The notes: generated by a model from the sequence alone, not told the origin. Counted from the first letter of the stretch, positions 35,231-44,072 are shown. The stretch is 64,000 bases of DNA from Kribbella catacumbae DSM 19601 (GCF_000372465.1 NZ_AQUZ01000017.1:1-64000); one strand, 5' to 3'. Numbers and translations are program-made.

Positions 35231-36147
35231 ACGTCCTGCTCGCCGGCGCCACCGGCGCGATCGGCCGCCAGCTCATTCCCGCGCTGACGAAGGCCGGCCA
35301 TCAAGTCACCGCGATCATCCGCAACCCCGGCAACCGAGAACGGGTGAAAGATCTCGGTGGCGACTCGCTCGTGGCCGACGTCCTGAACCGCGACCAACTC
35401 CTGAAGGCCGTCGACAGGATCTCCGCGCACGCCGTCCTGCACCAGGCGACCGCGCTGCGCGGCGCCTCACCCCGGCTGCGACCTGACGACCCCACCAACG
35501 CGCTGCGCTCCACCGGCACCACCCACCTGCTGCAGGTCGCCCAGGCGGTGGGCGCCACCCGGTTCGTCACCCAGTCGCTGATCACCGGATACGGCTACTT
35601 CGACCACGGCGATCGCGTACTCACCGAGGACGACCCGTTCGGACAGCAGCGCGGCACCTACGGCGACCCCGTCGTCGAAGGCTGCCGCTCCACCGAACAG
35701 CAGGTCCTCGCCGTCGACGGCATCGCCCTGCGTTACGGCATGTTCTACGGCCCGCATGCCTTCAGCGACAAGTTCGCCGACATGATGCGCAAACACCTGC
35801 CAATCCTCCCGGCAGGAGGCGGCGGGACCACGTCCTGGATCCACGTCGCCGACGCCGCCGAGGCCACCGTGGCCGCGCTGGAACGCGGCCGGCCCGGGCA
35901 GGCCTACAACATCGTCGACGACACCCCGATCACCTGGGGACAGTTCGCCGCAGTTGTCGCCACCGCGCACCACACCCCGCGCCCCAAGGCGATGCCCCGC
36001 TGGCTGCTGAAACTCACCGCCCCCTACCTGGCCTGCCTCATGGCCGACACCTCCATGCGCGTCTCACACGCCAAAGGCACCAGCGACCTGGGCTGGACAC
36101 CCGCACACCCCTCCGTGCACGAAGGTCTGAAAAGGATCGCGACGTGA
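35227..36147 (+). CDS. NAD-dependent epimerase/dehydratase-like protein (paralogue 2)
   Basis: The 306-residue extended-SDR has cofactor motif GATGAIG (7-13), FVTQSLITGYGYFD, EDDPFG, RSTEQQ, ALRYGMFYG and AYNIVDDTPITWGQF. The GTG start overlaps the preceding stop. Block order and spacing match paralogue 1, so the pair arose by duplication, with the membrane genes inserted or co-duplicated. Both may modify the same class of NAD(P)-bound substrate. Confidence 0.87.
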   Translation: MNVLLAGATGAIGRQLIPALTKAGHQVTAIIRNPGNRERVKDLGGDSLVADVLNRDQLLKAVDRISAHAVLHQATALRGASPRLRPDDPTNALRSTGTTHLLQVAQAVGATRFVTQSLITGYGYFDHGDRVLTEDDPFGQQRGTYGDPVVEGCRSTEQQVLAVDGIALRYGMFYGPHAFSDKFADMMRKHLPILPAGGGGTTSWIHVADAAEATVAALERGRPGQAYNIVDDTPITWGQFAAVVATAHHTPRPKAMPRWLLKLTAPYLACLMADTSMRVSHAKGTSDLGWTPAHPSVHEGLKRIAT

Positions 36148-36184
36148 GCCTGACGCCCCGGCTGCTCTCTGCACAAATGGGTCT

Positions 36185-36200
36185 CCCGCCCGCGGGCGGG
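36185..36200. terminator. GC palindrome after the epimerase operon
   Basis: A perfect 16-bp palindrome, CCCGCCCGCGGGCGGG, 38 bp after the operon's last stop. Weak terminator candidate. Confidence 0.35.
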
Positions 36201-36216
36201 CAATAGTCAAGACCTG

Positions 36217-36465
36217 TGGAGGAAGGGATCACTGGTTCGCGACTCTCGCGGGCTCGACGTCGTCTGGGTGGGGTTCGCTGCGATCTCGATGAACTCGAGC
36301 GTCGAGAGGGTGCGCGAAAGGGACGTGCCGGGGCTCGCGCGGTGGTCTGAGGAGCGGGTCCACGAGGGGATGACCTACGACCTCTGGGTGGAGACGACCG
36401 TCCAGGCCGCGGAAGCATGCGCACATCAAATCGTGGCAGCCGCACGCTCACGTATATGTCCTTGA
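36217..36465 (+). pseudogene. Unrecognised C-terminal gene fragment
   Basis: The frame reads RDSRGLDVVWVGFAAISMNS, then WVETTVQAAEACAHQIVAAARS, with coding-like composition. It lacks a start codon or ribosome site in its 5' part apart from an ATG at 36268. Probably the tail of a lost gene between two convergent units. No family identified. Confidence 0.3.
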
Positions 36466-36540
36466 TCGAGCCGACTACGACCCGATCACAAAGCGCGACA
36501 CCGAGCCGGAACACGGTCGTGCCCGACATCCTGCGGCGGC

Positions 36541-36570
36541 GGGCCCGGACCGCTGTCGCGGTCCGGGCCC
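36541..36570 (-). terminator. Terminator of the DHA2 efflux gene
   Basis: GGGCCCGGACCGC and GCGGTCCGGGCCC form a 13-bp perfect stem with a TGTC loop, 14 bp beyond the stop of the minus-strand MFS gene. It faces the epimerase operon and could stop transcription from both sides. Confidence 0.85.
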
Positions 36571-36583
36571 GGTCTCGTGCGGT

Positions 36584-38167
36584 TTACTTCGTGCCGGCCA
36601 GCTCAGGCTGCTGCTCCTCCTCCTTCACATCCTCGGCTGGGGCTGGAGCCGTTCCCGTCGGGCGTACATGCCGGAGGGTGGTCAGCGTCAGGACGACGGC
36701 TGCTACCGCCAGGGCGGCGGCGACGATTCCGACCACGTTGAGGCCGCTGGTGAACGCTGCCTTCGCGGCTTCGGCGAGTGGCCCGGCCGTCTCGGCGGGT
36801 AGGGACGCCGCTACTTCCAACGCCCCCGGCAGGGTCTCCCCGGCTTCGGCCGCCTGATCCGCGGTCAGGCCGCCGACCGCGTCATCGGCTTTGAGGCCGT
36901 AGACGAGCGAACCGACACTGCCGAGGATGGCCACGCCCAGGGCGGTGCCGAGGTCGCTCGCGGTGGAGCTCACGGCCGAGGCCGCGCCCGCCTTCTCCGG
37001 CGGGGCCGCGCCGACCACCAGGCCGGGTGCGAGCGCCATGGCCGGGGCGATACCCGGGTACAGGATGTAGAAGCCCGTGATGAGCAGCGGCAGCCCGCCG
37101 ACGCTCTCCACCTGCGACATCAGGAGATAACCCACAGCGGACAGTACGAGTCCGGTGCTGATGATGTACGCGGGACGTACCTTCCTGGCGATGATCGGAG
37201 TGACCGTCGAGACGACCACCAAGACGATGGCGGCCGGGAGGATCCACAGTCCGGCCTCCAGCGGGGACTGGTCGGCGACCAGTTGCAGGTACTGCGTGAA
37301 CAGCAGGTACACCCCGACGAGGGCGATCGCGGCGAGCATGTACATGCCCAGTGCGCCGGAGAAGGTGCGGTCCCGGAACAGCCGCATGTCCAGCAGCGGC
37401 GACTGCAGGCGCAGCTGGCGCCGGGTGAACACCACCGCGGAGACGACGCCGACGACCAGCGTGGCCACGGAGGTCGCGTTCACGCCGCTCTCGGCGAGCT
37501 GCTTGACGCCGTACACGAACGGCAGCATCGCGGCGAGGGAGAGCGCGACGCTCGGCAGGTCGACTCTTCCGGCGTTCGGATCGCGGTACTCGGGCACCAG
37601 GAGCGGCACGGCGACGAGGACCAAGGCCATGATCGGTACGCCGATCAGCAGGGCCGCGCCCCACCACAAGGACTCCAGGAGCAGGCCGCCGATGAGCGGG
37701 CCGAGCGCGACTCCGGCGGAGATGGACGAAGCCCACAGCCCGATGGCGACGGCCCTCTGGCGGGCGTCTCCGAACATGTGCGTGATCAGTGAGAGTGTCG
37801 CGGGCATGATCGCCGCAGCTCCCAGGCCCATCAGGGCCCGGCCGGCGATGAGCATTTCCGGGTTCGGCGCGTACGCCGAGAGGACGGAAGCGGCGCCGAA
37901 CAGCGCGGCCCCGGCCAGTAGCAGCTTCCGGCGGCCCAACCGGTCGCCGAGCGTTCCCAGCGTGACCAGGAACCCGGCCATGATGAAGCCGTAGATGTCG
38001 TTGATCCACAGCACTTGCTCACTGCTGGGGCGTAGTTCCGCGGCTATGTACGGGGTGGCGAGGAACAGGACGGTCATCGCCAGGAACAGGAGCATGGTGG
38101 GCAGCAGGAGCACTGACAGGCCCAGCCATTGACGGATCCCCGCGCGGGGGGCGGTCGTGGTATGCAT
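36584..38167 (-). CDS. DHA2-type MFS drug exporter (EmrB/QacA-like)
   Basis: 527 residues, about 14 helices. Motif A LGDRLGRRKLLLAG follows helix 2, and ALMGLGAAAIMPATLSLI is helix-4-like. Helix 5 motif C reads GVALGPLIGGLLLESLWW, the antiporter signature. A charged Glu/Lys tail ends the protein. ATG with GAAAGG upstream. It follows an SDR gene after 70 bp on the same strand; that pair is divergent from a large AfsR-type regulator that probably controls it. Proton-driven efflux of an unknown hydrophobic or cationic drug. Confidence 0.93.
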   Translation of the reverse strand: MHTTTAPRAGIRQWLGLSVLLLPTMLLFLAMTVLFLATPYIAAELRPSSEQVLWINDIYGFIMAGFLVTLGTLGDRLGRRKLLLAGAALFGAASVLSAYAPNPEMLIAGRALMGLGAAAIMPATLSLITHMFGDARQRAVAIGLWASSISAGVALGPLIGGLLLESLWWGAALLIGVPIMALVLVAVPLLVPEYRDPNAGRVDLPSVALSLAAMLPFVYGVKQLAESGVNATSVATLVVGVVSAVVFTRRQLRLQSPLLDMRLFRDRTFSGALGMYMLAAIALVGVYLLFTQYLQLVADQSPLEAGLWILPAAIVLVVVSTVTPIIARKVRPAYIISTGLVLSAVGYLLMSQVESVGGLPLLITGFYILYPGIAPAMALAPGLVVGAAPPEKAGAASAVSSTASDLGTALGVAILGSVGSLVYGLKADDAVGGLTADQAAEAGETLPGALEVAASLPAETAGPLAEAAKAAFTSGLNVVGIVAAALAVAAVVLTLTTLRHVRPTGTAPAPAEDVKEEEQQPELAGTK

Positions 38168-38237
38168 CGAATTGCCTTTCAGGGGTGAGTAATCAGGGGA
38201 TGCCGCGGGATATATGCGGCCCGCGATCTCGGTGGGG

Positions 38238-39002
38238 TCAGTTGGCGGGGGCAGCGATGCCCTGTGCGAAGCCGCCGTCGACCGGTAGTTCGGCCGCAGT
38301 GGTGTACGTGGCGTCGAAAGCGAGGAAGAGGGCCGCCTTGGCGACCTCGTCGACCGTGCCGTGGCGTTTGAACGGCGTGGTCTCCTCGCCCTCCTTCTCG
38401 AACTCGGCGCGTTCGGCGTCGGTCAGCGTGGCGACGCCCATGGTCGGGGTCTTGATGTAGCCGGGCGCCACCGAGTTGACGCGAATGCGGCGCGGCAGGA
38501 ACTCCGCGGCCAGCACTTTCGCGATGGCCTGCAGTGCCTCCTTGGAACCGGAGTAGCTGCTCAGACCTGGGTAGATCAGGTCGTTCGCCACCGTGGTCAG
38601 GACGAAGGCGCCCTCGTCGCGGACCAGCGGCGCCAGCGCCTTGACGGTGAACAGCGCGCCTTTGGTGTTGATGTCGAAATGCCGGTCGAAGGATGCCTCG
38701 GTGAGCTGGTCGAGCGTCTCGATCTCGGCGATGCCGTGGTTGAGGAAGACCGCGTCGATCGTGCCCAGCCGCTCCTTCGCCAGCTCGCCCAGTGCAGTGA
38801 TGTCCGCCAGACTCGCCGCGTCCGAACGGACCACGTGGACCGCGCGGCCGGTCAGCCGGGTGCGGGCCGCCTCCAGCTTCTGCTCGTTCCGGCCCGTGGC
38901 GATCACGTCGGCGCCGCCGTCGAGCAGCGCCTCCACGATCGCCAGCCCCATCCCGTGGGTCCCGCCGGTGACGACCGCCTTCTTGCCTGTCAGTTCGCTC
39001 AT
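38238..39002 (-). CDS. Short-chain dehydrogenase/reductase
   Basis: 254-residue SDR: TGGTHGMG (12-19), NHG near 88-90, Tyr150 and Lys154 (SYSGSK). The usual catalytic serine is replaced by Thr (VLTT, 135-137), which is tolerated in some SDRs. ATG after GGAGA. Transcribed with the downstream DHA2 pump away from the AfsR-type regulator. Perhaps it modifies a compound exported by the pump (inference). Confidence 0.9.
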   Translation of the reverse strand: MSELTGKKAVVTGGTHGMGLAIVEALLDGGADVIATGRNEQKLEAARTRLTGRAVHVVRSDAASLADITALGELAKERLGTIDAVFLNHGIAEIETLDQLTEASFDRHFDINTKGALFTVKALAPLVRDEGAFVLTTVANDLIYPGLSSYSGSKEALQAIAKVLAAEFLPRRIRVNSVAPGYIKTPTMGVATLTDAERAEFEKEGEETTPFKRHGTVDEVAKAALFLAFDATYTTAAELPVDGGFAQGIAAPAN

Positions 39003-39057
39003 CGCAGTCTCCTTGTAGACCGGAGACTCGATGCCTCCGCTTTGCCTGAGATCAACT

Positions 39058-39125
39058 CTGGAGCGGCCCGCTTGCGGTCGGCTGGAGCTTCGCTGGAGGT
39101 CCGCTTGCGGCGGCCCGGTTAAGGT
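39058..39125 (+). promoter_or_regulatory. 11-bp-phased direct repeats and leaderless -10 box of the AfsR-type gene
   Basis: CTGGAGC/G occurs at 39058, 39082 and 39093 (last two 11 bp apart). CCGCTTGCGG occurs at 39068 and 39101 (33 bp apart, three times 11). Heptamer repeats with 11-bp phasing are the hallmark of SARP/AfsR operators. TAAGGT (39120-39125) lies six bases before the ATG at 39132. The region also serves the divergent SDR-MFS pair. Confidence 0.65.
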
Positions 39126-39131
39126 TGCGCC

Positions 39132-42100
39132 ATGCGATTCGGCGTACTCGGGCCCCTACTGGTGCAGTCCGCCGATGGCGACCCTGTCGCCGTGCCCGAG
39201 GCGAAGGTCCGGGCGCTCCTCGCGGCGCTGCTCACCGACCCGGGGCGGGTGGTCTCCGCCGACCGGCTCATCGATTTCCTCTGGGGGGACGCACCTCCCG
39301 CCGACCCGGGCGGCGCCGTACAGACCCGGGTGTCGCGGCTGCGGAAGGCGCTGGCGGCCGCGGGCGGCAAGGACCTAGTTGAGTACCGCGCCCGCGGCTA
39401 CGCGCTGCGGGCGGCCCCCGAGATGATCGACGCCGGCCGCTTCACCGCCCTGACCGCCCAAGCCCGCCGGACCACTGACCTGCGCGAACGGAGCGCCCAC
39501 CTCACCGCAGCCCTCAACCTGTGGCGCGGTGACGCCTTCGCCGACTTCGCCGATGAACTGTTCGTCCAACCGGCCGCCGCCCGCCTCGCCGAGCTGCGCC
39601 TCGCCGCGCACGAAGACCTCGCCCACACCCGCCTCGACCTCGGCGAGCACGCCGCGCTGGCCGCCGAACTCGGCGAACTCGTCGGCCGGCACCCCCGGCG
39701 CGAACGGCTTCGGTCCGTCCACATGCGCGCGCTCTACCTCGCCGGACGTCAGAGCGAAGCCCTCGACAGCTACCATGCGCTGCGCCGCCATCTTGGCGAC
39801 GAACTCGGTGTCGACCCCGCCCCCGAACTCGTCGAGCTGTACGGCGAGATCCTGCGCCAGACGCCCGCCACCCACTTCACCGACGCCACCGTCGCCGCCG
39901 CGGAGGACGCGAACCGCGGCAACGTCCCGCGCGCCCTCGTCGAGCTGATCGGCCGCGACGAGGAACTCGCGCAACTGCGCGAGACCATGCGCGCCCACCG
40001 CCTCGTGACCCTCACCGGCACGGGCGGCGTCGGGAAGACCAGCCTCGCCCTCGCCGCCGCACGTGAACCGAGCCCCGAGCACCCGGACGGCACCTGGCTC
40101 GTGGAGCTCGCCGGGCAGGGTACGACCGCCGGCCCCGCCCAACTCGCCGACGCCGTCGCCGCGGTCCTGTACCTGCGCGACGACCAGCCCGGCATTCCCG
40201 ACGATCCGGTCGGCCTGCTCTCATCGGCGTTGCGCGACAAGCGGATGCGGCTCGTCCTCGACAACTGCGAGCACGTCTCCGGCGCCGCCGCCGCGCTGGT
40301 CGAGACGCTGCTGCGCGAAGTACCCGGCCTCGCGGTCCTCACCACCAGCCAAGAGCCGCTCGCCGCAGCCGGGGAACGGCTCGTGACAGTGCCGCCGTTG
40401 ACCGCCTCCAGCGCCGCCGCGCTGTTCACTGCACGCGCCGAGAACGCCGCCCCAGGCCTCGTCCTCGACGACACCGCCACAGTGGACGCCATCTGCCGCC
40501 ATCTCGACGGCATTCCGCTCGCACTCGAACTCGCCGCCAATCGCGTTCGGGTGCTCGGCCTGCGCGAACTCGCCCAACGGCTCGACGACCGCCTCGGCCT
40601 GCTCACCAGCGGCCGCCGCGAGGCCCCCGCCCGGCAACAGACCCTCCGGGCAATGCTCGACTGGAGCTGGGACCTCCTGACCGCCTCCGAGCAGATCGTC
40701 CTGCGCCGCCTCGCCGTCCACGCCGACGGCTGCGCGCTCACGGCCGCCGAGGCCACCTGTACGGCGTACGGCGTCGAGCGCCGCGCCGTCCTCGACCTCC
40801 TCGCCCGCCTCGTCGACCGATCCCTCGTCAACGTGTCGTACGACGACGACGGTCCCCGGTACCGCCTCCTCGAGTCCGTGTCCGTCTATTGCGCCGAGAA
40901 ACGCCGCGAACTCGGCGACGACGCCGAAGCGCGCGCCGCCCACGCCGCGTACTACACGGCGCTCGCCGAAGCCGCCGACGTTGGGCTCCGCGGCCACGCG
41001 CAGGACCGCTGGCGATGCGTCCTGGACACCGAGCACGCCAATCTGCGCGCCGCCGCCGACTTCGCCGCCGTACAGCCCGAGGCCGAACTGGAACTGCGTC
41101 TCGTCAACGCGCTCACCTGGCACTGGTTCCTCAGAGGACGACTCGCCGAACCGAAGCGGCTCCTAGCCGCCGCGCTGCGACGCGACCCCACCGCCGCCCC
41201 CGAGGCGTACGCGCGGGCCGCGGTCGCCGAGGCCGTCCTCAGACTCCAGTCCGGCGACACCGGCGTCCTCGCCGACGGCGCCCGAACCCGGCTCCTCGAC
41301 CGCTTCGCCGACATCCACGATCCGCAGCTGCGAGCCCGCAGCCAATGGTTCCTCGCCCAGACCCTCACCAACTTCAGCGACCTCCACCTCGCCGACGACC
41401 TCGCCGATCGCGCGTACGCCGGTTTCGACGACGCCGACGACGACTGGGGACGGGCCGCGGTGGACTTCACCCGCGCCTACAACCTCTTCCACTGCAGCGA
41501 ACTCGACGCCGCCGAAGCCAAAGCCGAACCCGCCCGAGCGCGGTTCGACCGCGTGGGCGACCGCTGGGGCCAAGCCCAGACTGCCGCCCTCCTCGGGCGA
41601 CTCGCCGAGACCCGTGGCGACTATCCGCGGGCAGCCGCCCACCACCGGGAAGGACTCCGCGCCGCCGAGGAACTCGAACTGTGGCCTATGACCGCCATGA
41701 TCCTCAGCGAACTCGGACGCATCGCCCTCCTCCAAGGCGACCTCGACCTCGCCGACGAACACCACCGGCGCGCCCAACGCATCGCCGTCGACCACGCCGA
41801 CGTGCCCGCCCGCGAATACGCCGAGATCGGTCTCGCCCTCGCCGCGCGCCGCCGCGGCGACCTCGACACGGCCGAGGCCCACCTGCGCCGCTGGCACGAA
41901 TGGAACCGGCAGCTCGACACCGAACTCGGCCTCACCTTCATCGCCGCCGAACGCGGCTTCACCGCCGAACTGCGGGGCGACCATGAAGTAGCGCTGGGCC
42001 ATCACACCGAGAGCCTCCATGCCGCCCAGCGGATCGGCAATCCCCGCGCCGTCGCCCTCGCGCTCGAAGGACTCGCCGGAGCCCACTCCCTCGCGGGCCG

Positions 42101-42356
42101 CCTCGACCACGCCGCGCGCCTTCTCGGAGCCGCCACCGCCGCCCGTACCGCGCTCGGCGCTCCACTGCCACCGGCCGAAAGTGGCGACGTCGACCGCATC
42201 CGGGAGCGCCTGCGAAAGGCCCTCAGCGAGAACGACTTCGAGCGCCTCACCATCGAGGGCAAGGACCTCGACCTCTTCGACCCCGCCGCGGCCATCCCCC
42301 TGTGCCAGACTCAGGGAAACCATCCGAGCGCGAACCTTGGGGGCGGCCATGAGTGA
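39132..42356 (+). CDS. AfsR/SARP-type regulator with BTAD, NB-ARC-like ATPase and TPR region
   Basis: 1074 residues. An OmpR-like winged helix (1-92: RVVSADRLIDFLWGDAPP...RVSRLRKAL) is followed by the BTAD helical domain (about 97-240). The STAND ATPase (about 275-560) has P-loop GTGGVGKTS near 295 and Walker B-like LVLDNCEHV near 375. A TPR-like alpha-solenoid follows to about 1045. It probably activates or represses the divergent SDR-DHA2 pump genes in response to a signal bound by the TPR part. The last 8 bp overlap the next gene. Composition is unusually rich in GCC/CGC codons compared with the core genes. Confidence 0.92.
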   Translation: MRFGVLGPLLVQSADGDPVAVPEAKVRALLAALLTDPGRVVSADRLIDFLWGDAPPADPGGAVQTRVSRLRKALAAAGGKDLVEYRARGYALRAAPEMIDAGRFTALTAQARRTTDLRERSAHLTAALNLWRGDAFADFADELFVQPAAARLAELRLAAHEDLAHTRLDLGEHAALAAELGELVGRHPRRERLRSVHMRALYLAGRQSEALDSYHALRRHLGDELGVDPAPELVELYGEILRQTPATHFTDATVAAAEDANRGNVPRALVELIGRDEELAQLRETMRAHRLVTLTGTGGVGKTSLALAAAREPSPEHPDGTWLVELAGQGTTAGPAQLADAVAAVLYLRDDQPGIPDDPVGLLSSALRDKRMRLVLDNCEHVSGAAAALVETLLREVPGLAVLTTSQEPLAAAGERLVTVPPLTASSAAALFTARAENAAPGLVLDDTATVDAICRHLDGIPLALELAANRVRVLGLRELAQRLDDRLGLLTSGRREAPARQQTLRAMLDWSWDLLTASEQIVLRRLAVHADGCALTAAEATCTAYGVERRAVLDLLARLVDRSLVNVSYDDDGPRYRLLESVSVYCAEKRRELGDDAEARAAHAAYYTALAEAADVGLRGHAQDRWRCVLDTEHANLRAAADFAAVQPEAELELRLVNALTWHWFLRGRLAEPKRLLAAALRRDPTAAPEAYARAAVAEAVLRLQSGDTGVLADGARTRLLDRFADIHDPQLRARSQWFLAQTLTNFSDLHLADDLADRAYAGFDDADDDWGRAAVDFTRAYNLFHCSELDAAEAKAEPARARFDRVGDRWGQAQTAALLGRLAETRGDYPRAAAHHREGLRAAEELELWPMTAMILSELGRIALLQGDLDLADEHHRRAQRIAVDHADVPAREYAEIGLALAARRRGDLDTAEAHLRRWHEWNRQLDTELGLTFIAAERGFTAELRGDHEVALGHHTESLHAAQRIGNPRAVALALEGLAGAHSLAGRLDHAARLLGAATAARTALGAPLPPAESGDVDRIRERLRKALSENDFERLTIEGKDLDLFDPAAAIPLCQTQGNHPSANLGGGHE

Positions 42357-42783
42357 CCTCGACGACTTCCTCACGCCCACCTTGGCCCGCCAGACGGAAG
42401 CAGAACAAGCGCTGATCAACGGCGACCCGAGCCTGCGCCTGGCACTGACCTCGAGACATGACCCGCTGACCGTCTTCGGCGCGAAAGTGCCTGTTAGACA
42501 GGGATGGAAGGAAATCAGCGAGATCCTGGGCTGGCTGGCGACGCGCTGGTCCGACTCCACCGACTACCGCTTCGATGTTGTCGCGGCGGACGTCAGTGGC
42601 GACCTGGCGTACATCGTCGGCTTCGAACATGTCGCCAACTCTGTCGTCGGGGTCCCAGTGGAGCCATACACGCTGCGCGTCACGCACATCTTCCGCCGCG
42701 AGAATGGCGAGTGGAAGATCGCCCACCGTCACGCCGACTACGTCCCCATCGATCAAACCCTCGCCGGCCAAAGCCAAGCATGA
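42349..42783 (+). CDS. SnoaL/NTF2-like small protein
   Basis: The 144-residue NTF2-fold protein (DUF4440/SnoaL-like) has VRQGWKEISEILGWLATRW, then YRFDVVAADVSGDLAYIVGFEHV, and a C-terminal TLRVTHIFRRENGEWKIAHRHADYV strand typical of this group. It overlaps the AfsR-type gene by 8 bp and is therefore co-expressed with it. It may bind a small ligand relevant to the regulator. Terminator hairpin downstream. Confidence 0.85.
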   Translation: MSDLDDFLTPTLARQTEAEQALINGDPSLRLALTSRHDPLTVFGAKVPVRQGWKEISEILGWLATRWSDSTDYRFDVVAADVSGDLAYIVGFEHVANSVVGVPVEPYTLRVTHIFRRENGEWKIAHRHADYVPIDQTLAGQSQA

Positions 42784-42825
42784 CTCCTTCACACCAGAGG
42801 CGTTTGGATTTAATTCGCGGCTCCC

Positions 42826-42845
42826 GCCGACGACGCCTCGTCGGC
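42826..42845 (+). terminator. Hairpin after the SnoaL-like gene
   Basis: GCCGACGA and TCGTCGGC with a CGCC loop, 8-bp perfect stem, 43 bp after the stop codon. Confidence 0.6.
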
Positions 42846-42870
42846 AAAGTGCCGCGATCATCTGGGGAGG

Positions 42871-43161
42871 TCAATCTCCTTCTGCGGGGGCAAAATCCGC
42901 CGCAGGTCCGGCGAATACCCTCCCCAAGCCCCGACGCTGCGGATGGACCGTTCGCCGGTATCGGGCGTGCGTAGCGTGAAGGGGGCGTCGACTCCCAGGG
43001 CGAAGTTGGAGTGCGAGGTCCTGCTGGGTCTTCGCGAGTGCGCGCAGCTTACTGAGGTTCACGCCGTGGTCGTCACCGTGTCTCTCGTTCACCTCGCGGG
43101 CCTTCGGATCCCCGAGCGCGGCCAGCTCGGCCATCACCTCGGCTACCGTCATCTCCGGCAC
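42871..43161 (-). pseudogene. Truncated DNA alkylation repair (AlkD-like) gene
   Basis: The first ~52 residues (TVAEVMAELAALGDPKARE, RHGDDHGVNLSKLRALAK, TQQDLALQL) match the N-terminus of AlkD-like HEAT-repeat glycosylases, normally 220-240 residues. A few residues appear deleted after ALAK. Beyond residue 52 the frame shows no similarity; another frame of the same stretch reads GVDAPFTLRTPDTGERSIRS, apparently a piece of a different gene. The remainder of AlkD is absent. A deletion fusion, unlikely to be functional. Confidence 0.7.
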
Positions 43162-43211
43162 CTCAGTCTCCTGTCCATCAGGAGATTCAGCCTAATTTGA
43201 GCGGAGGTTGC

Positions 43212-43754
43212 GTGATCAGGGGATGGAACACGTTCACCGGCGTCGTAATCATCACGACTGCACTGCTGCCGGTGGCCGCACTCGTGGTGTGGGCTCTGGC
43301 TCGCCGTCGGACTGCCAACGGCACCCCATCGGCGTGGCGCAGATCGTTGGCTGAGGTCGGCATCGTCTACGGGACGGTGCCGTGGGTGTGGATGATCCTG
43401 TTGCCGGGCAGCGGAGCCGGCGTCGTCCCCGGTCGGGTGAGCCTCGTACCGCTAACGGATCTGTTCACGATGTCGTCGGGCCAGGTCGTCGGCAACCTTC
43501 TGGTGTTCGCAGCGCTGGGGTTCTTTGCCCCGCTGCGGTTCGCGGCGCTGGCGTCCGTACTGCGGATCCTGGCGCTCGCGGCGGCCTGTTCGGTCCTGGT
43601 CGAGACAGCGCAGTACGTCCTGCAGCTGGATCGGGTGTCCTCTGTGGACGACGTACTGCTCAACGCCGCCGGCGCCGGACTGGCCGCGCTGGCGTCACGC
43701 CGCTGGTGGCGCGCAACGGCCACAGCACCAAACCCCGAACGCATACAGGCGTAA
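43212..43754 (+). CDS. VanZ family membrane protein
   Basis: About 180 residues with four to five helices. The VanZ pattern is present: LVPLTDLF, then GNLLVFAALGFFAPL, then VETAQYVLQLDRVSSVDDVLLNAAGAGLG-type end. The GTG at 43212 follows GCGGAGG, preferred over the TTG at 43197. VanZ-like proteins can raise resistance to lipoglycopeptides such as teicoplanin, but most homologues are uncharacterised. Confidence 0.85.
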   Translation: MIRGWNTFTGVVIITTALLPVAALVVWALARRRTANGTPSAWRRSLAEVGIVYGTVPWVWMILLPGSGAGVVPGRVSLVPLTDLFTMSSGQVVGNLLVFAALGFFAPLRFAALASVLRILALAAACSVLVETAQYVLQLDRVSSVDDVLLNAAGAGLAALASRRWWRATATAPNPERIQA

Positions 43755-43781
43755 CGACACGTCCGGTTGCAGTCGCCGGTC

Positions 43782-43850
43782 GATAGCGACGGTGACGGCA
43801 AGACGGACCTGATCCGGGTGGACCCGGCCGGGCGACTGCGTACGACGCCA
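43782..43850 (+). pseudogene. FG-GAP (VCBS) repeat remnant
   Basis: The plus-strand frame reads DSDGDGKTDLIRVDPAGRLR, a textbook FG-GAP repeat with its calcium-binding DxDGDGxxD loop. It then runs into a palindromic element. No start or rest of the protein is present, so it is the tail of a deleted secreted repeat protein. Confidence 0.65.
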
Positions 43851-43953
43851 AGCCCACTAGTGGTGGGCTCGCACCTCAAGCGGCGACCTTGGACAAGGTA
43901 GACCCTGTCCGAGGCCGCCGTTTGGTGTGCATGCCCACCACTAGTGGGCATGC
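43850..43953. repeat. Triple-palindrome intergenic element, class I copy 2
   Basis: Same design as 13623-13728. Outer palindromes lie at 43851-43869 and 43931-43951 (mutually inverted, core CCCACTAGTGGTGGG / CCCACCACTAGTGGG). The central hairpin TTGGACA/TGTCCGA surrounds the same GGTAGACC loop. The linker CCTnAAGCGGnGACC is conserved after the left palindrome. Stem bases differ from copy 1 but stay paired. Confidence 0.8.
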
Positions 43954-44000
43954 CACGTCCCGGGGTCGCGATCGGGCCCTGCGGCATGCCCGGCGGGCGT

Positions 44001-44052
44001 CGCTGACACGGCCCGGAAGCCGTGTCAGGTGTATGGCGGGGGCGTGTCAGCG
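44001..44052 (+). promoter_or_regulatory. Operator cluster upstream of the ABC exporter operon
   Basis: A perfect 10-bp inverted repeat CTGACACGGC/GCCGTGTCAG (44003-44012, 44019-44028) is followed by another CGTGTCAGCG (44043-44052), the inverse of CGCTGACACG at 44001-44010. Multiple half-sites just upstream of the start at 44073 suggest control by a dimeric regulator. The nearest regulator gene is the AfsR-type gene at the operon's far end. Confidence 0.6.
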
Positions 44053-44072
44053 GTGGTCGCGAAGGTTGGCAC

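Noticed and set aside
29053-39130. A single genomic island from tRNA-Ala to the first AfsR-type gene
   Set aside because: The tRNA copy bounds only 2 kb; no integrase, relaxase or matching end was found further right. Accessory character of the rest is plausible but not shown.
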